Counted from the first letter of the stretch, positions 1-10,344 are shown. The stretch: 64,000 bases of DNA from Setomelanomma holmii (GCA_010015745.1 ML978208.1:124001-188000); one strand, 5' to 3'. Numbers and translations are program-made. The notes: a model not told the origin generated them from the letters alone.

Positions 1-2211
1 AGGGTCATTCTTGCGGGACTGTTGGCTGCCAAGGTGCCGGAAGGCCCAAAGAAACGTCCTACCGTGCAGGAAAAGATAGGAGATGACCAACAGGGCGGCG
101 TCATTAAGAAACTCGTGCTGAAGAACAATCCCAAGATCACTTCGGAAGGTTGGAAGCACATTGCGCTGTTCATCTATCTGTGCAAGTCTATCATTGCACT
201 CGATGTCTCTATGATACCATTCCCGCGATTCAGACCACAGATGTCGCCGCCACCTACCGACACTCCACAAGTCATATCATCAACTCATGAGTCTCGTTCG
301 AGAGACGTGGGCGAAATCCTATCCAAGGCCATTGCGGAACGACTGGGAGGTGCCGGTCTTCAAGAACTCTCTATGGGAGAATGTTCATTGACAGCAGCTG
401 CAATTCGGAAGATCATCGACGGATGTGTAGTCAGTGGTCTTCAACGACTAGGCCTCGCCACAAACGATATTGATGGTGAAGGGTTGGAGCATGTTCTCCA
501 CTACATTCGCTCGGGTGTCTGCCAAGGCATTGATCTTGGTGGCAATGAGCTCAAGGAATGGATACCTCGACTATGCGATGGCTTGCGCAAAGAGAACCCA
601 ATCTGGGCGCTGTGTTTGGCTGATACAGGCCTCACACCCGAGTCTCTCAAAACGTTGTTCCCGACCCTCGTCGCCATACCTAGTTTCAAGTTTCTCGACC
701 TCTCGCATAACAAGGGGCTCTTTTCGAATCAGTACACGTTGTGGCTCATTCGGAAATACATGCCTATGTTTAGAGAGCTGAAGCGAATCCACTTGATGGA
801 TGTCGATTTGAAGCCTGAGGATGCAATTGCAATCGCAGAAATTCTACCGGATTGTCCTCACATAGCGCACATCAACATATTGGAGAACCCCGCGATAATT
901 CGGGTCGCAACAAACACGGATGCGGAGACTCAAGAAGAAGCGGCCGCTCTGTATGCGTCACTAACGCTCGCCGCCAAGCTCTCAACGTCACTCGTTGCCG
1001 TGGACGTTGATGTTCCAGCTTCCGAGATGGGGGAAGTGGTGAAAGCCCTCGCTAAGCAGGTTGTCGCATATTGTCTCCGAAACATCGAATCCCTCAACGA
1101 AGTTCCTGAGCTCAATGCACCGCCGAGGCAAGTCGAGATGCCCCATGTCCTTATGCATCTTGTGGGCCAAGACGACACATACTGCAACGCCGCTGACACT
1201 GGTCCACCTGCACCGGATGATGATTATATCGTTGGCGGCACTGGCATAGCTAAAGCACTAAGCTACTGCTTGTCCCACAAAGCGACGGATCTACGCAGGG
1301 TTTCCGTTACCCCGAGTGGCACTACAACACCAAGAAGTCGAGTGGAGGACCCAGAGGAACCAAGTAAAGCAAGAACCATGTCGAAGAATCTACTGGAGAC
1401 AGCGCGCAACACCAGAGCCAGGATCCAGCCGGCACTTATCAGAGAGGCTAAAGCAGGCAACGGCTTGGGTTATCGTACGTATTTGAATTTGTGTCTTGCT
1501 GAAAGACTTCTCACTAACGCACGTACAGGTCGCTTGCTGTTCCTAGACGAGACTCTTCGCGGCATGATTCAACGCTTCGAGGACGAGTATCCCGAGACGC
1601 GCCTGCAACCCTCAGACAATGCCTCAACACACAGTTCCGTGGCCTCGGTGCCCAGCAGCTCACCGCCAGTCTCAGCTGTACCGACGCTCGACAACAGTAT
1701 CACCGATATCACTGGCCAAGATTCCGATGAAGAAGAGCCACCCATGTTACGCTCAAGACACAACTCCGACGTCTCTCTCGCTTCGCGCCACATGTCGCAA
1801 GAAGAGGGACGTCTGCATCGCTTCGGTCATCGCGTACGTACCGGCTTGCTCAACCCGAGTCGTCCCACGTCTTCGCATGGCGATAGCGACGAAACCAATC
1901 CTGCCTTTTTATCCGGTTCCATGGACGATCATGGCCTCCCTGAGCACCTGCGCTCGCTGCGCATGTACTTCCAGAACATGAGTGGCGACGAAATGCGGCA
2001 AATGATCGAAGGTGTCGGCTGGGAAAAAGCCTTCGACTCAGTCGTGGCGAATGCAGAGGAGCTGCGCAATCTGGAGCGGGAAGATCCCGCTGCTTTTAAG
2101 GTGTTCAGAGAAAGTCAAATTGCTGCTCTGAAGAATCGGAATCCGGACATTCTTGGCCCGGGCGAGGCGCATGAGAGGAAGAGTGGGGATGACTTTGCTG
2201 TCGAGGATTAG
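1..2211 (+). CDS. Mhp1-like leucine-rich-repeat protein, 5' partial
   Basis: The frame is open from the first base of the window, so the N-terminus lies outside it. About 730 codons are visible. The first 300 residues contain leucine-rich-repeat-like segments (for example ALDVSMI, LQRLGLATNDI, FKFLDLSHN). They are followed by a low-complexity region and a C-terminal block with SRHMSQEEGRLHRFG and an acidic end. This layout matches fungal proteins annotated as cell wall biogenesis protein Mhp1, thought to link microtubules and cell-wall organisation. That name is a family inference, not proof of function. A good intron (GTACGT donor, CTAAC branch, ACAG acceptor) spans 1475-1528. It is 54 nt and contains no stop, so the unspliced frame stays open. 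Removing it joins Y-R to R-L-L-F-L-D. The stop is at 2209-2211. Confidence 0.7.
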   Translation, partial: RVILAGLLAAKVPEGPKKRPTVQEKIGDDQQGGVIKKLVLKNNPKITSEGWKHIALFIYLCKSIIALDVSMIPFPRFRPQMSPPPTDTPQVISSTHESRSRDVGEILSKAIAERLGGAGLQELSMGECSLTAAAIRKIIDGCVVSGLQRLGLATNDIDGEGLEHVLHYIRSGVCQGIDLGGNELKEWIPRLCDGLRKENPIWALCLADTGLTPESLKTLFPTLVAIPSFKFLDLSHNKGLFSNQYTLWLIRKYMPMFRELKRIHLMDVDLKPEDAIAIAEILPDCPHIAHINILENPAIIRVATNTDAETQEEAAALYASLTLAAKLSTSLVAVDVDVPASEMGEVVKALAKQVVAYCLRNIESLNEVPELNAPPRQVEMPHVLMHLVGQDDTYCNAADTGPPAPDDDYIVGGTGIAKALSYCLSHKATDLRRVSVTPSGTTTPRSRVEDPEEPSKARTMSKNLLETARNTRARIQPALIREAKAGNGLGYRTYLNLCLAERLLTNARTGRLLFLDETLRGMIQRFEDEYPETRLQPSDNASTHSSVASVPSSSPPVSAVPTLDNSITDITGQDSDEEEPPMLRSRHNSDVSLASRHMSQEEGRLHRFGHRVRTGLLNPSRPTSSHGDSDETNPAFLSGSMDDHGLPEHLRSLRMYFQNMSGDEMRQMIEGVGWEKAFDSVVANAEELRNLEREDPAAFKVFRESQIAALKNRNPDILGPGEAHERKSGDDFAVED

Positions 2212-2873
2212 ACTACCTCACTCTCGAAGATCAGATTACCTGTTTCTTTGGAGCCTTTGCACTATTTGTTGTTGTCAGCCCGGTCGTTATAGCGATATAT
2301 CTTTTTTATTTTGCATTGAAGCGATTTCATAGGTCATGCATTTCAAGGGGACTGGCTAGCATGATCTCCGCACAGATACCAATATTACTGTCTCTACCGG
2401 AGGCTACGTTCTTTGTTCCAAACTCGGCCAGCAGAACTCGTATTCACATTGGGCTGATGAAGCTTATAGATCTCCCCAGCGGTCCATGCCATGCTCATTG
2501 CGTATCCCACTACATTCCGCCTCGGGGGCTTCTACCTCGGCCGGACAGGCATCACCTCGCAACTTATGCGGACAACTACCTGAGGCACCATCCTTGGCTT
2601 TTACAAGTGCAGCGTCGCGAAAGCAATGGCCAATGACCTCGAAAGGGTGCCCATCCCAAGCATTGTGGCGCTCTTCATAGAAATGTGAAAAGCGAAATAC
2701 GAGCTGGGAAGTGACTATCAGCAGCTTCATGTTACGAGAACATCCAAGAGGGGTGGAAGGCAGGATAAGAGCAATGAGAAAGGGAGAAAAGCATGGATAT
2801 AACCGCACATCCAGCGGAATCGGCCCACGATTTTCTTCTGCATTGTTTGTATCACTGATCAAGCTTCGTTACA
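2212..2873. other. Intergenic, with one weak small-ORF candidate
   Basis: This is a 3' flank plus the promoter of the next gene. The only item of note is a minus-strand ORF from the ATG at 2728-2730 to 2464 (88 aa), starting MKLLIVTSQL and ending in a Cys-containing stretch. Its start is mildly hydrophobic, but I see no convincing signal-peptide cleavage site and recognise no family. It may be chance. Confidence 0.35.
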
Positions 2874-3694
2874 ATGGCACCGCACGACTTCCACGACTCC
2901 GACAAATATCCTCCCATCGGCGAACAAGATGAGGACATGATCAAGCAAGGCATCCATAAAGCCGAGACTGGCTTCGATCCCAAAGACTCCTCCGACTCTT
3001 CCCCCGACGAAGCAGACTCGAAAGACCTCCACACCCTCAACTTCCACCCGACCCGCACCTTCTACATCCTCCGCCACAATCTCTTCTCCAAAGAGATCTC
3101 CATCATCGACATCACGTTTTCGCTCCGCGTGCCATACACCGGCGGCGCCATCACCGACTCACTCCACGACGCCGCCCGCGCCCTGGCCGAAAACAGAGCC
3201 CTTGCTGCAAATCCCATCTACAATGTCAAAGCCAAGTACTGGTACTCTTCAGAGCGCAGCATGATCGCCGCGTCGTCCGGCGCCGAACTAGCAAGCTGGA
3301 AACACGGTAGCTTATTTTCCTCACCTGCTACCCTTTCCTTTCCACCAGGTTCGCTTCATTCTTCGCACGACATCACCATGAAGCCGCCGAAATGGTACAA
3401 GCGTACCAACGAGTGGGTATGTGATAGCATCTCGTACGCATGGCGCTGCGACTCCAAGTCGAAAGCGAATCGAATAACGCTGGTCAAGACCGTGGGAGGT
3501 AAGCAGATCGTTGCTGCGCGCTATGTGTAGCGGTGGGGAGGTTGGATTACGGGGGGGTGTTGCTTGTGGATGCGAGCGAGGAAGATGAGGTGCTGGCGTG
3601 TTTGACGGCTTGTGTGATGTTGAGGCGGATGCAGCAAAGGGCGGCGGAGAGGGCGAGGTTTACTGGTGGAAGGGGAGGAGGAGGAGGAGAGTGA
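2874..3694 (+). pseudogene. Tubby/LURP-one-like protein with a 3' frame break
   Basis: The ATG at 2874 opens a 218-codon frame ending at TAG 3528-3530. Its C-terminal half (FYILRHNLF, YNVKAKYWY, WKRT-like KWYKRTNEWV, GGKQIVAARYV) resembles the beta-strand pattern of tubby-C/LURP-one-like proteins, some of which associate with membranes. Past the stop another frame continues with coding character: YGGVLLVDASEEDEVLACL and then CVMLRRMQQRAAERARF. This is what the family's terminal strand and helix look like, and it ends at TGA 3692-3694. The frames are reconciled either by a 1-nt indel near 3530 or by removing a GTAAGC...GTGTAG segment of only 32 nt (about 3501-3532), which is very short for an intron. 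I therefore mark it as broken or unresolved. Family assignment is moderate and function is unknown. Confidence 0.5.
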
Positions 3695-3779
3695 GATGAT
3701 AGCGATGGGATGGTGTGTGGGTTTGCGAGTGTTGTTTGCTTTGCTGTTCTATTGGATCTGTGTAGAGTGGTGTTTAGGA

Positions 3780-3783
<4 letters not shown>

Positions 3784-3811
<28 letters not shown>
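3784..3811. repeat. (AT)14 microsatellite
   Basis: An uninterrupted run of 14 AT dinucleotides, about 90 bp downstream of the tubby-like gene. It lies outside any credible coding sequence, although an antisense frame reads YIYIYIYIY across it. Confidence 0.95.
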
Positions 3812-3814
<3 letters not shown>

Positions 3815-4412
3815 GTCTCGTTACATGACAATTTGAAGTCCGAGTATTCAACACGATCTCGAGAAGCATTGTCGAATCTAGGCTAAGGGCAATACTTACC
3901 CTCGCCATTCGGTCTGTGATTGCAGTCATAAAGGTTCATGGCAAAGCGTCAAACCACATGCACCTCAAGGTACCATTCCTTCTACCAACCAGACCTTCCG
4001 CCTGAATTTCCTTCCAAGCCGCAAGCACATGTCAAGATCAGCCTCCACACTTTGGAACTGATCATCACATACCGTGCGAAGTACCAAAATAGCAACCCGA
4101 ACAAAGCGCGGATGTCCGCCAGCAGCGCTGACATTCAGGCGCACCACTCCGCCACAACCATTCTAACAGAATTCAGCCCCAGCGCGTTTCGCATCTGTCA
4201 AGACACGCCCTCAATCGGACAATATCCATCCTTCGTCACGATGCGGTGGCCAACATGTGGATCCCACGTGTGCGGCGCGGTATCCTGGCGCTCGGAAAGT
4301 GTGTTTCGCCTCTGGGCCAAGGATGGGTTCGGATGGTGCTGCGATGATTCAAGATGCGTTGCTCCCAAGCATGATCTTTCGTGACAACCAGCTTAGCGAC
4401 TGGCTGGGCGGC
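3812..4412. other. Intergenic, no gene recognised
   Basis: Overlapping open frames exist on both strands (for example + from 3938), but none gives a recognisable protein. This probably holds the promoter and 5' leader of the membrane protein that follows, whose start could lie as far upstream as the ATG at 4257. Confidence 0.4.
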
Positions 4413-5640
4413 ATGAGATATACGCCGCTAGACTCGAGCACGATTCGAGATCGCACAGGAACGATAGATGAAGATGGACAAGGCCCTGTCCAACCAACCG
4501 CGACGCAATATCGACCCTACCGACCGCCGGCGCCCATGCACAATGTCCAGCTACTCCAACAGCATCGAATTCCAACTCCTCCAACTGTATATCCCATATC
4601 CTGGCCCGGAGTCGTTCCCTCGCGCGATCTCTCGAACGCATCATCGATAGGATTTCGCCCACGCCTCACTGAGCCTCTGCAAGAATCCCTCGCATGGGAG
4701 AACTCCACGCATTTTCGAAGTACGTCTGAAGGATCTAACCAGGAGTTACTCGCCTTTGCTGCTGAGGTGAATGATGCGCGGTCGTCAAGGACGTCGAAAC
4801 AGTATCATCGGAATCCACGGCATTTGAGAGAAGCGTGGAGGGCGGGTGGATGGCGACGGGTACCGTGGAGGGGAATGGGGAGTCTGGTGTTGGTGGGATT
4901 GTGTAAGTCCGCATCGCTGTATCTGCTCGAATATAGTGCGCGTGGAACGGTTGCTGATGCTCTACTGGATAGTGACGAGTGCCTCCGCAACGATTGCGTT
5001 TGCCAGCAACGGCACTTCTGTGCCAAGCTGGACGATTACGCCACACGTTTATCTCGCGGTCTTCGAGATGCTGGTGTGTCTGTTGACATTGTGTGCGCTG
5101 TGCGAGGGCGTGGTGGTCGCATTCTGGCGGCTATTACTCCATGGAACGACCATTGCGGACGTTTTTGATACGTTTGAATCAACGTCGTTTTGGCCTGCAG
5201 CGAAGCTGCTTATCCGTGGTCACTTCAACGGTGTGGCCTTGGCGACTGTGCTTTCGGTTCTGTCTCTGGCTCGATATCCATTGCTCCAACGCAGTATTAT
5301 AACTTCCGACTCGACGTACACGACTCATACGGCCTTTGTCATCATTGGAATGCTGATCCAATTTGCGAGCATTGCGGCTATCGTTATTTTGTATTATGGT
5401 TATTGGGAGCTTGGGCGGCAGGTCAGTTTGGATCCTTTGGAAATCGCGCGCGCGTTTGGTGCACCATTATTCGATGGGTTAGATGGTAACATGTCAGCAA
5501 GCGATCTGGCGATGCAGAGGGGACATGTTGCGATAAGGTACGGCGCAGTGGAAAGATATGGTGGGGAGAAGGTGCTGAGAATTGATGATGCGAGTAGGGT
5601 GAATATGAGATTGCCTTGGGAAGGCGAGGTCTTTGGATGA
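4413..5640 (+). CDS. Fungal multi-pass membrane protein, unknown function
   Basis: Two exons, 4413-4902 and 4973-5640, predict 385 aa. The intron (GTAAGT donor, GCTGAT branch, GATAG acceptor, 70 nt, phase 1) joins ...GSLVLVGL to TSASATIAFASN. The first about 150 residues are Pro/Gln/Ser-rich and probably cytosolic. Hydrophobic segments follow: the SLVLVG region, HVYLAVFEMLVCLLTLCALC, NGVALATVLSVLSLA and FVIIGMLIQFASIAAIVILY. The C-terminal tail has a DPLEIARAFGAPLF motif that recurs in fungal multi-pass proteins of unknown role. I chose the ATG giving MRYTPLDSS. An in-frame ATG at 4257 would add 52 residues. No enzyme motif is seen, so transport or signalling would be guesswork. Confidence 0.6.
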
Positions 5641-5669
5641 TAACCTCGAGAGTCGATGTTGATACTACC

Positions 5670-7553
5670 CTAGATCAATTTCAGGTCCACCTTGTCTTTG
5701 TCAAGCTTTTCCGCGAGCTCTCCGCGCATCGCGCCATGGATGTAGGCTTCTCCCACGAGGTGATAGTGTCCTTCGCCGTGTATTTGTGGATCCGCGCGTC
5801 GCAGGATGAACGGTGTTGCCATTCCGCAAAGTATTGCGCATACATCGCCAGCCTGGGCGAATCTCGGAACAAGCGCGAATCCACCACTTTTGGTTATACC
5901 AAATCGCCTATTGCTGCAATTGTGGAACTGTCTCTCACACCTGTTGGCTCTCTCATTCTGTCTCTTGGAGACTAAATGCTCACCACTCGGGCCTTTGCGT
6001 TTCCCTTGGAGGACCTCACAATACGCTTTGATGATCCCTTCATGTCGTTTCTGGCTTATGACTTCCTTTGTTCTGTACCCTGTTACTAGGGTAAAGGTAA
6101 AGTCCTCTGAATATCGAGCTCGGTCTAGCATTCGATCTGGCCCCATATACTGGCTGAATGCAAGCGAAACCTCGTCCCACAAAATCTCAACGTAAAGGCG
6201 GTCTGAGGCTTGAAGAGACGCTTTCCAACGAGTGGAATCGAGAGCAAAGTCGTCGCTCGCAAGAGTCTCGGAAGCCCAGCATAGTTCTTCAATCAACATC
6301 CCTTTGGCGCCTAGGGCTTTCGTGTCATATATTGCGTATTGCAACTTCTCAACACCACCTCCTGCGCATTGTTCAAGTCCGATGTTGCCAATGGTGAAAA
6401 TCGACCTGCCATTGGTATCAACATTACCCCACCGAGGCACCCATGATGGGAAGCTGTTGTCGTTGACGTCCGTAGCAGAGTTGTGCTGGACAAAAGAGAG
6501 GACGTATGGAGCTTCGCGACTGCAGCTCAAAAGCGCATCTGCTAGTTCAATGTTGACTTCTTCTATAGTCTTCTTGTAGTCTGGCTCGATGAGCAGATGA
6601 CCTTTGTCATCTAATGCCAATGGATTGCCCAAGAACGCATATATGTGATCTTGAACCTCAGAGGCTTTTAGCGATTTCCCAATGAGTATGATGTCCAAGA
6701 AAAGGCCACTCTTAGCATCGTGCTTGCTGAGACCATTCTTGTCTTTGAAACGATACAACTCTCTGGTCCCCCACATAGCGGTTCTGCCATATGTTCGAAA
6801 CACGCATTGGAAGAGAAGCCGCAGGAAATACAACGATGTGTTCGCGCCTCCTATCAGGTCTGTTGCAATCGAGCCCCCGTCGTAATGACAGGCCAGTTCA
6901 ATCAGATCGGCGAAATCCATAGATGCACTGCCCCAGTGTAGCTGGGCGCGTCTGGAGAGTGCGACTTCTTGGATGACCCAAACGCGTGAGAACCAGGGCA
7001 AGCGCATTACGGCTGCAAGCTTCAATCCTCGATGTTGGTAATCGTACGTGAGATGCCGCAACAAAATCCAGGAAAGGTAGTTTGGAGGTGATTTGTGGTG
7101 AAATAGAATCTCGTTCAGGCCTTGTATAAGCTTAAAGGTTTCTTGAGCGATACTGTCCTCATCAAGCCCGAGCCAGATATGGACTTGTGCGGCATTCTGA
7201 TACACTATCCCCATGCCCTTGATTTGGTGATTCTTCTCCTCCGTATCAGTCTGCTTGATAGACATCGCATCTGCCCAGAGGCGTACAGACACGCCGGGAT
7301 TCTTCGCTCGAATTGCCCGTAGAGCATCATGCAAGTTGGTCGTGATGTGCATGGACTTGCCACAGCATATAATTTCGACCAGAGCGCTCTTCTCGCCCCA
7401 TACGTAAGATATGGCGTTGTAGGGCTTTTGATCTGGGTGACGCAGCTCTGCTGTTAGATTGCACTGGATCACATCCTCGGATGCTCCAGGGAGTAGTTTG
7501 ATGATTCGAATGTAGTTTTCGCCGGGCAGTGCTTCGTACTCGTAAGCCTCCAT
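5670..7553 (-). CDS. HET-domain (heterokaryon incompatibility) protein, intact
   Basis: A 627-codon uninterrupted frame starting at an ATG (MEAYEYEALPG). HET-domain landmarks occur in order in the first 140 residues: YNAISYVWG, NLHDALRAIR, LWADAMSIKQ and HIWLGLDED. The C-terminus carries the usual fungal HET tail, with RRFGITKSGGFALVPR, a GDVCAILCG strand, PFILRR and YHLVGEAYIHG. HET proteins take part in non-self recognition during hyphal fusion and can trigger compartment death. Whether this copy does so is not visible. No intron is needed. It is convergent with the membrane-protein gene (29 bp apart) and divergent from the HAD gene. Compare the broken HET gene at 53.8-56.1 kb. Confidence 0.88.
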   Translation of the reverse strand: MEAYEYEALPGENYIRIIKLLPGASEDVIQCNLTAELRHPDQKPYNAISYVWGEKSALVEIICCGKSMHITTNLHDALRAIRAKNPGVSVRLWADAMSIKQTDTEEKNHQIKGMGIVYQNAAQVHIWLGLDEDSIAQETFKLIQGLNEILFHHKSPPNYLSWILLRHLTYDYQHRGLKLAAVMRLPWFSRVWVIQEVALSRRAQLHWGSASMDFADLIELACHYDGGSIATDLIGGANTSLYFLRLLFQCVFRTYGRTAMWGTRELYRFKDKNGLSKHDAKSGLFLDIILIGKSLKASEVQDHIYAFLGNPLALDDKGHLLIEPDYKKTIEEVNIELADALLSCSREAPYVLSFVQHNSATDVNDNSFPSWVPRWGNVDTNGRSIFTIGNIGLEQCAGGGVEKLQYAIYDTKALGAKGMLIEELCWASETLASDDFALDSTRWKASLQASDRLYVEILWDEVSLAFSQYMGPDRMLDRARYSEDFTFTLVTGYRTKEVISQKRHEGIIKAYCEVLQGKRKGPSGEHLVSKRQNERANRCERQFHNCSNRRFGITKSGGFALVPRFAQAGDVCAILCGMATPFILRRADPQIHGEGHYHLVGEAYIHGAMRGELAEKLDKDKVDLKLI

Positions 7554-8002
7554 CGTTTGACCTTCAAGGCCGAGATGTGAGTCGAATTGTAAATCCTTGG
7601 CTTCAAATCACAACCCACGCAGGCCATAGAAGCTTATGTGAAGCTGAGGAGTGCTCGGCAGCACCAGGCTGAAGAATTAGAGGCTTGGCCATTGTAGCCT
7701 ATTATGTGTTGTGGCTGGCCTTGAAAGCACACAGCAAGAAAACCAGCAGAAGCTCGACTCGACAGGTGATTTGAAGCTCCCTTCAGCAACAAATCACTAA
7801 GATGCTGATCGAGAAGGAGTGATGGTGGTTTGCGCATAGAAGCCGCCCTCAGATAATCGCGGTTATCGATAGACACCTTGTCCACTGCCGAGGTCCACTG
7901 AGCTCTACACCTCTCACAAACAACCACCGACCATGGCACGCTACAATCCTCCTTGAGGACCTTTCCAATCCTTCCACACGTATCTGCATATACTCTATCG
8001 TC
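7554..8002. other. Divergent promoter region between HET and HAD genes
   Basis: About 450 bp between the start codons of the minus-strand HET gene and the plus-strand HAD gene. Open frames here are short and unrecognised, so it most likely holds both promoters and 5' leaders. Confidence 0.5.
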
Positions 8003-8932
8003 ATGACCGGATTAACAAAGCCTCCAAAGGCCATTTTGTTCGACATCGGCGGCGTTGTTGTGAGTCTTCTCCCGAATCCTCCACACGAACGACAGCTAAT
8101 CGAACATGTACAATAGGTCATAAGTCCCTTCCAAGCCATCCTCGACTACGAAATCGAAAACAAGATCCCTATTGGGTACATCAATTACGCGATCCAAAAA
8201 GGCCCGCACGACACAGGCGCATGGCAACTCATCGAACGCGGCGAAGTCGAACTCAACGACGACTGGTTCGCAGCCTTCAAGAAGCAACTATCCAGGCCTG
8301 AAATATGGTCCGTATACCTCCAGAAGCTCAGCAAAGACGGCGCAGCAGGCGGCAGCCAGGCCATTGACGGCGGCAAGATTGACGGCGATGGTTCAGGTGT
8401 ACCGGACATCGATGCGAAACGGCTTTTCTGGCGCATGATGAAGATCAGCCGCGCGCCGGATCCGTGGATGTACCCTGCACTCAAGAGGCTGAAGGAAAGT
8501 GGGAACTTTGTGCTCGGCGCGTTTAGCAATAACGTTGCGTTTCCGACTGGGATTCTGGATGATGAGGGGAAGTTGTTCACCAAGGACTTGATACATCCGC
8601 CTGCGCCACATCCACAGGCGAATGATACGAAAGATATTACGACCATGTTTGATATCTTCCTGGGCTCGGCGGCTGTGGGGCTAAGGAAACCGGATCCAGA
8701 GGCGTATAAGCTGTCGGTGCGGGAGATGGATAAGATTGCGAGACGGAAAGGAATGGGAGGAGTGAGTGAGGGGGATACGCTGTTTCTGGATGATATTGGT
8801 ATCAATCTTAAGTTTGCGAAGAAGACTGGGTTGAGGACGATCAAGGTCAATCTTGGGAAGACGAAGGACGCGGTTACGGAGTTGGAAGAGGCGGTTGGGA
8901 TACCATTATTTGACGACAAGGCGAAGTTATAG
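8003..8932 (+). CDS. HAD-superfamily hydrolase (epoxide-hydrolase N-terminal/ACAD10-like)
   Basis: Exon 1 is 8003-8059 and exon 2 is 8117-8932, removing a 57-nt intron (GTGAGT...AATAG, phase 0). The product is 290 aa. Motif I is ILFDIGGVVVISPF near residue 11. Motif II is in LGAFSNN (about 165-175). The Lys motif is VGLRKPDPEAYKLS (about 220). Motif III/IV is DTLFLDDIGINLK with GLRTIKV near the C-terminus. This arrangement fits HAD proteins related to the phosphatase domain of soluble epoxide hydrolase and ACAD10. Motif I reads D-I-G rather than D-x-D, so the second Asp (general acid/base in classic HAD phosphatases) is replaced by Gly. That is usual in this subfamily and may mean weak or different activity. 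The substrate is unknown. Confidence 0.82.
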
Positions 8933-9159
8933 TGATTGTGGTTTGGTCTAGAGCAGAGTGGAATGGACTGGGTGGATCACCGACTAGATTGTGCATTGCA
9001 ACGGTCAAAGCATCGTACCTCACAGAAGCTAATTTAGATCTGGAGAAACTGTCCACGCAGCGCCTTGAATGCATTCATGCTATAACGATGCCTGTATCAG
9101 CCCCCCTCACAATCTCGCCCTTCTGATGACATCCTTCTTCTAATGTCCAGACACGATAT

Positions 9160-9565
9160 TCAACCTCCCCGTCCACCCCTCTCATCCTGCATGCCAATCG
9201 TATCCGGCGCCTCAGGAAAGTCCTTCTTCGCCTTCGCGGCACCACCCGCACTATCCTTTCTCTCTGTCGCACTGCCGCCCGTACCGCCCTTGTTCGCACT
9301 GCTAGGGCAAGTTAACTTTCCTCCCGTCTCGAGGCCATTGATCCCCACAATGGTCACAGGTCATGAGGAGCAAGACTTACTCCATGCCGGCCTTTGCGTT
9401 GGATTCCTGGATGTTTGCTGTGTCTCCGTCCTTTGCCTTGTCGGTTGCGTGTTTCTTCGTCTTCGAGCCGGGGTTTGTGTCAATTGGGCGGGCGGTGGAG
9501 ATGGTGAAGCCGCGTGCCTGAATACGGCATGTCCTTGAGGACACGGTTGCTAAGTTGCGGAACAT
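9160..9565 (-). CDS. Small mitochondrial-type fungal protein
   Basis: Two exons, 9565-9381 and 9301-9160, encode 108 aa. The intron is GTAAGT...CCCTAG (79 nt, phase 2); using the nearby alternative CAG acceptor would also keep frame. The N-terminus, MFRNLATVSSRTCRIQARGF, is rich in Arg, Ser and Ala and lacks acidic residues, as mitochondrial presequences are. The rest is hydrophilic (TNPGSKTKKHATDK, GGSATERKDSAGG, FPEAPDTIGMQDERGG). Small proteins of this pattern are conserved in filamentous ascomycetes without known function. It diverges from PCC1. Confidence 0.6.
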
Positions 9566-9922
9566 TGTGGTATGCGTTCAATCTTGTGGGATTATCCTAT
9601 TCCTCAATGGTAGGTGGTCGTTGTAGTTGGCGAAGCAATTGAGCAACGGCAAAGATAATGTCAGGTGTTGTGCAGTGCAGTCACAATGACCTCGGCCCAA
9701 GCACTGGTCATCCCAGACGCGGCCATTTCGTCCATGTGCTTGGCGCTTTACTTTGGAGGGTGGATGATGATGTATGACGATGACGCTTTGTGCTATGTGC
9801 CTGGATCGGGTCATAGCTTCTTTGCGCGCACTAATTGCGGGGGCGGGGGGATTGCTCGCGTAAAGTTTGAGCCTCATTGCGACGGACGTTGCCGGCGATC
9901 ACCGCGAGCATATAGATTCGAT
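9566..9922. other. Divergent promoter region upstream of PCC1
   Basis: About 360 bp between two divergent start codons. A chance frame at 9665-9988 overlaps the PCC1 first exon in another frame. I see no RNA gene or repeat. Confidence 0.4.
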
Positions 9923-10344
9923 ATGGCAACGGGCAGTGAGTGGAATGCGGAGGATTTTCCGTGTACACTGTCAGTTATTTCCTCTTAACATCGTGAATGT
10001 TACTGATCGATTACAGCACCCTCACCATTCCCTTCCCGACATCACATCTCGCTTCCACCGCCCTCCGCGCTCTCTCAGTCGATGCCGAACTCTCTCCTCT
10101 CGTGCGCCGCAGCTTCAAGCTCACATCTAGTACCTCCTCAACTTCAAACGAAGAAAACATGTTACAGGTCAATTACGCAGCAACCACAAACCGCATGTTG
10201 CGCGTCGCGGTCAACGGGTTCATTGAGAGCATAGGCGTCGTGATTGGCGTGATGAAGGACCTGGACATCGATGTAGTATACGAGCCCGTCACTGAGAGCT
10301 TGGAGGGCGTGCAAGGGTTAAATTCAGAGAAAGTGAAAGGATGA
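9923..10344 (+). CDS. PCC1: EKC/KEOPS complex subunit Pcc1
   Basis: Exon 1 (9923-9969, MATGSEWNAEDFPCT) joins exon 2 (10017-10344) across a 47-nt intron with a GTCAGT donor, TACTGATC branch and TTACAG acceptor (phase 2). The 124-aa product has the Pcc1 core: LTIPFPTSHLASTALRALSV, DAELSPLVRRSF, LQVNYAATTNRMLRVAVNGF and IESIGVVIGVMKDLD. Pcc1 is the dimerising subunit of KEOPS, which makes t6A on tRNAs and is also linked to telomeres and transcription in yeast. The length is slightly above yeast Pcc1 because of a low-complexity Ser/Thr insert. The first exon is needed for a start codon. The donor is non-consensus at +3 (C). Confidence 0.88.

Noticed and set aside
3784..3811. AT repeat as a centromere or transposon signal
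   Set aside because: It is a simple 28-nt microsatellite; no inverted repeats or transposase genes are near.
9143..9538. 131-codon plus-strand ORF
   Set aside because: Antisense to the small two-exon mitochondrial-type gene and in part over its intron.
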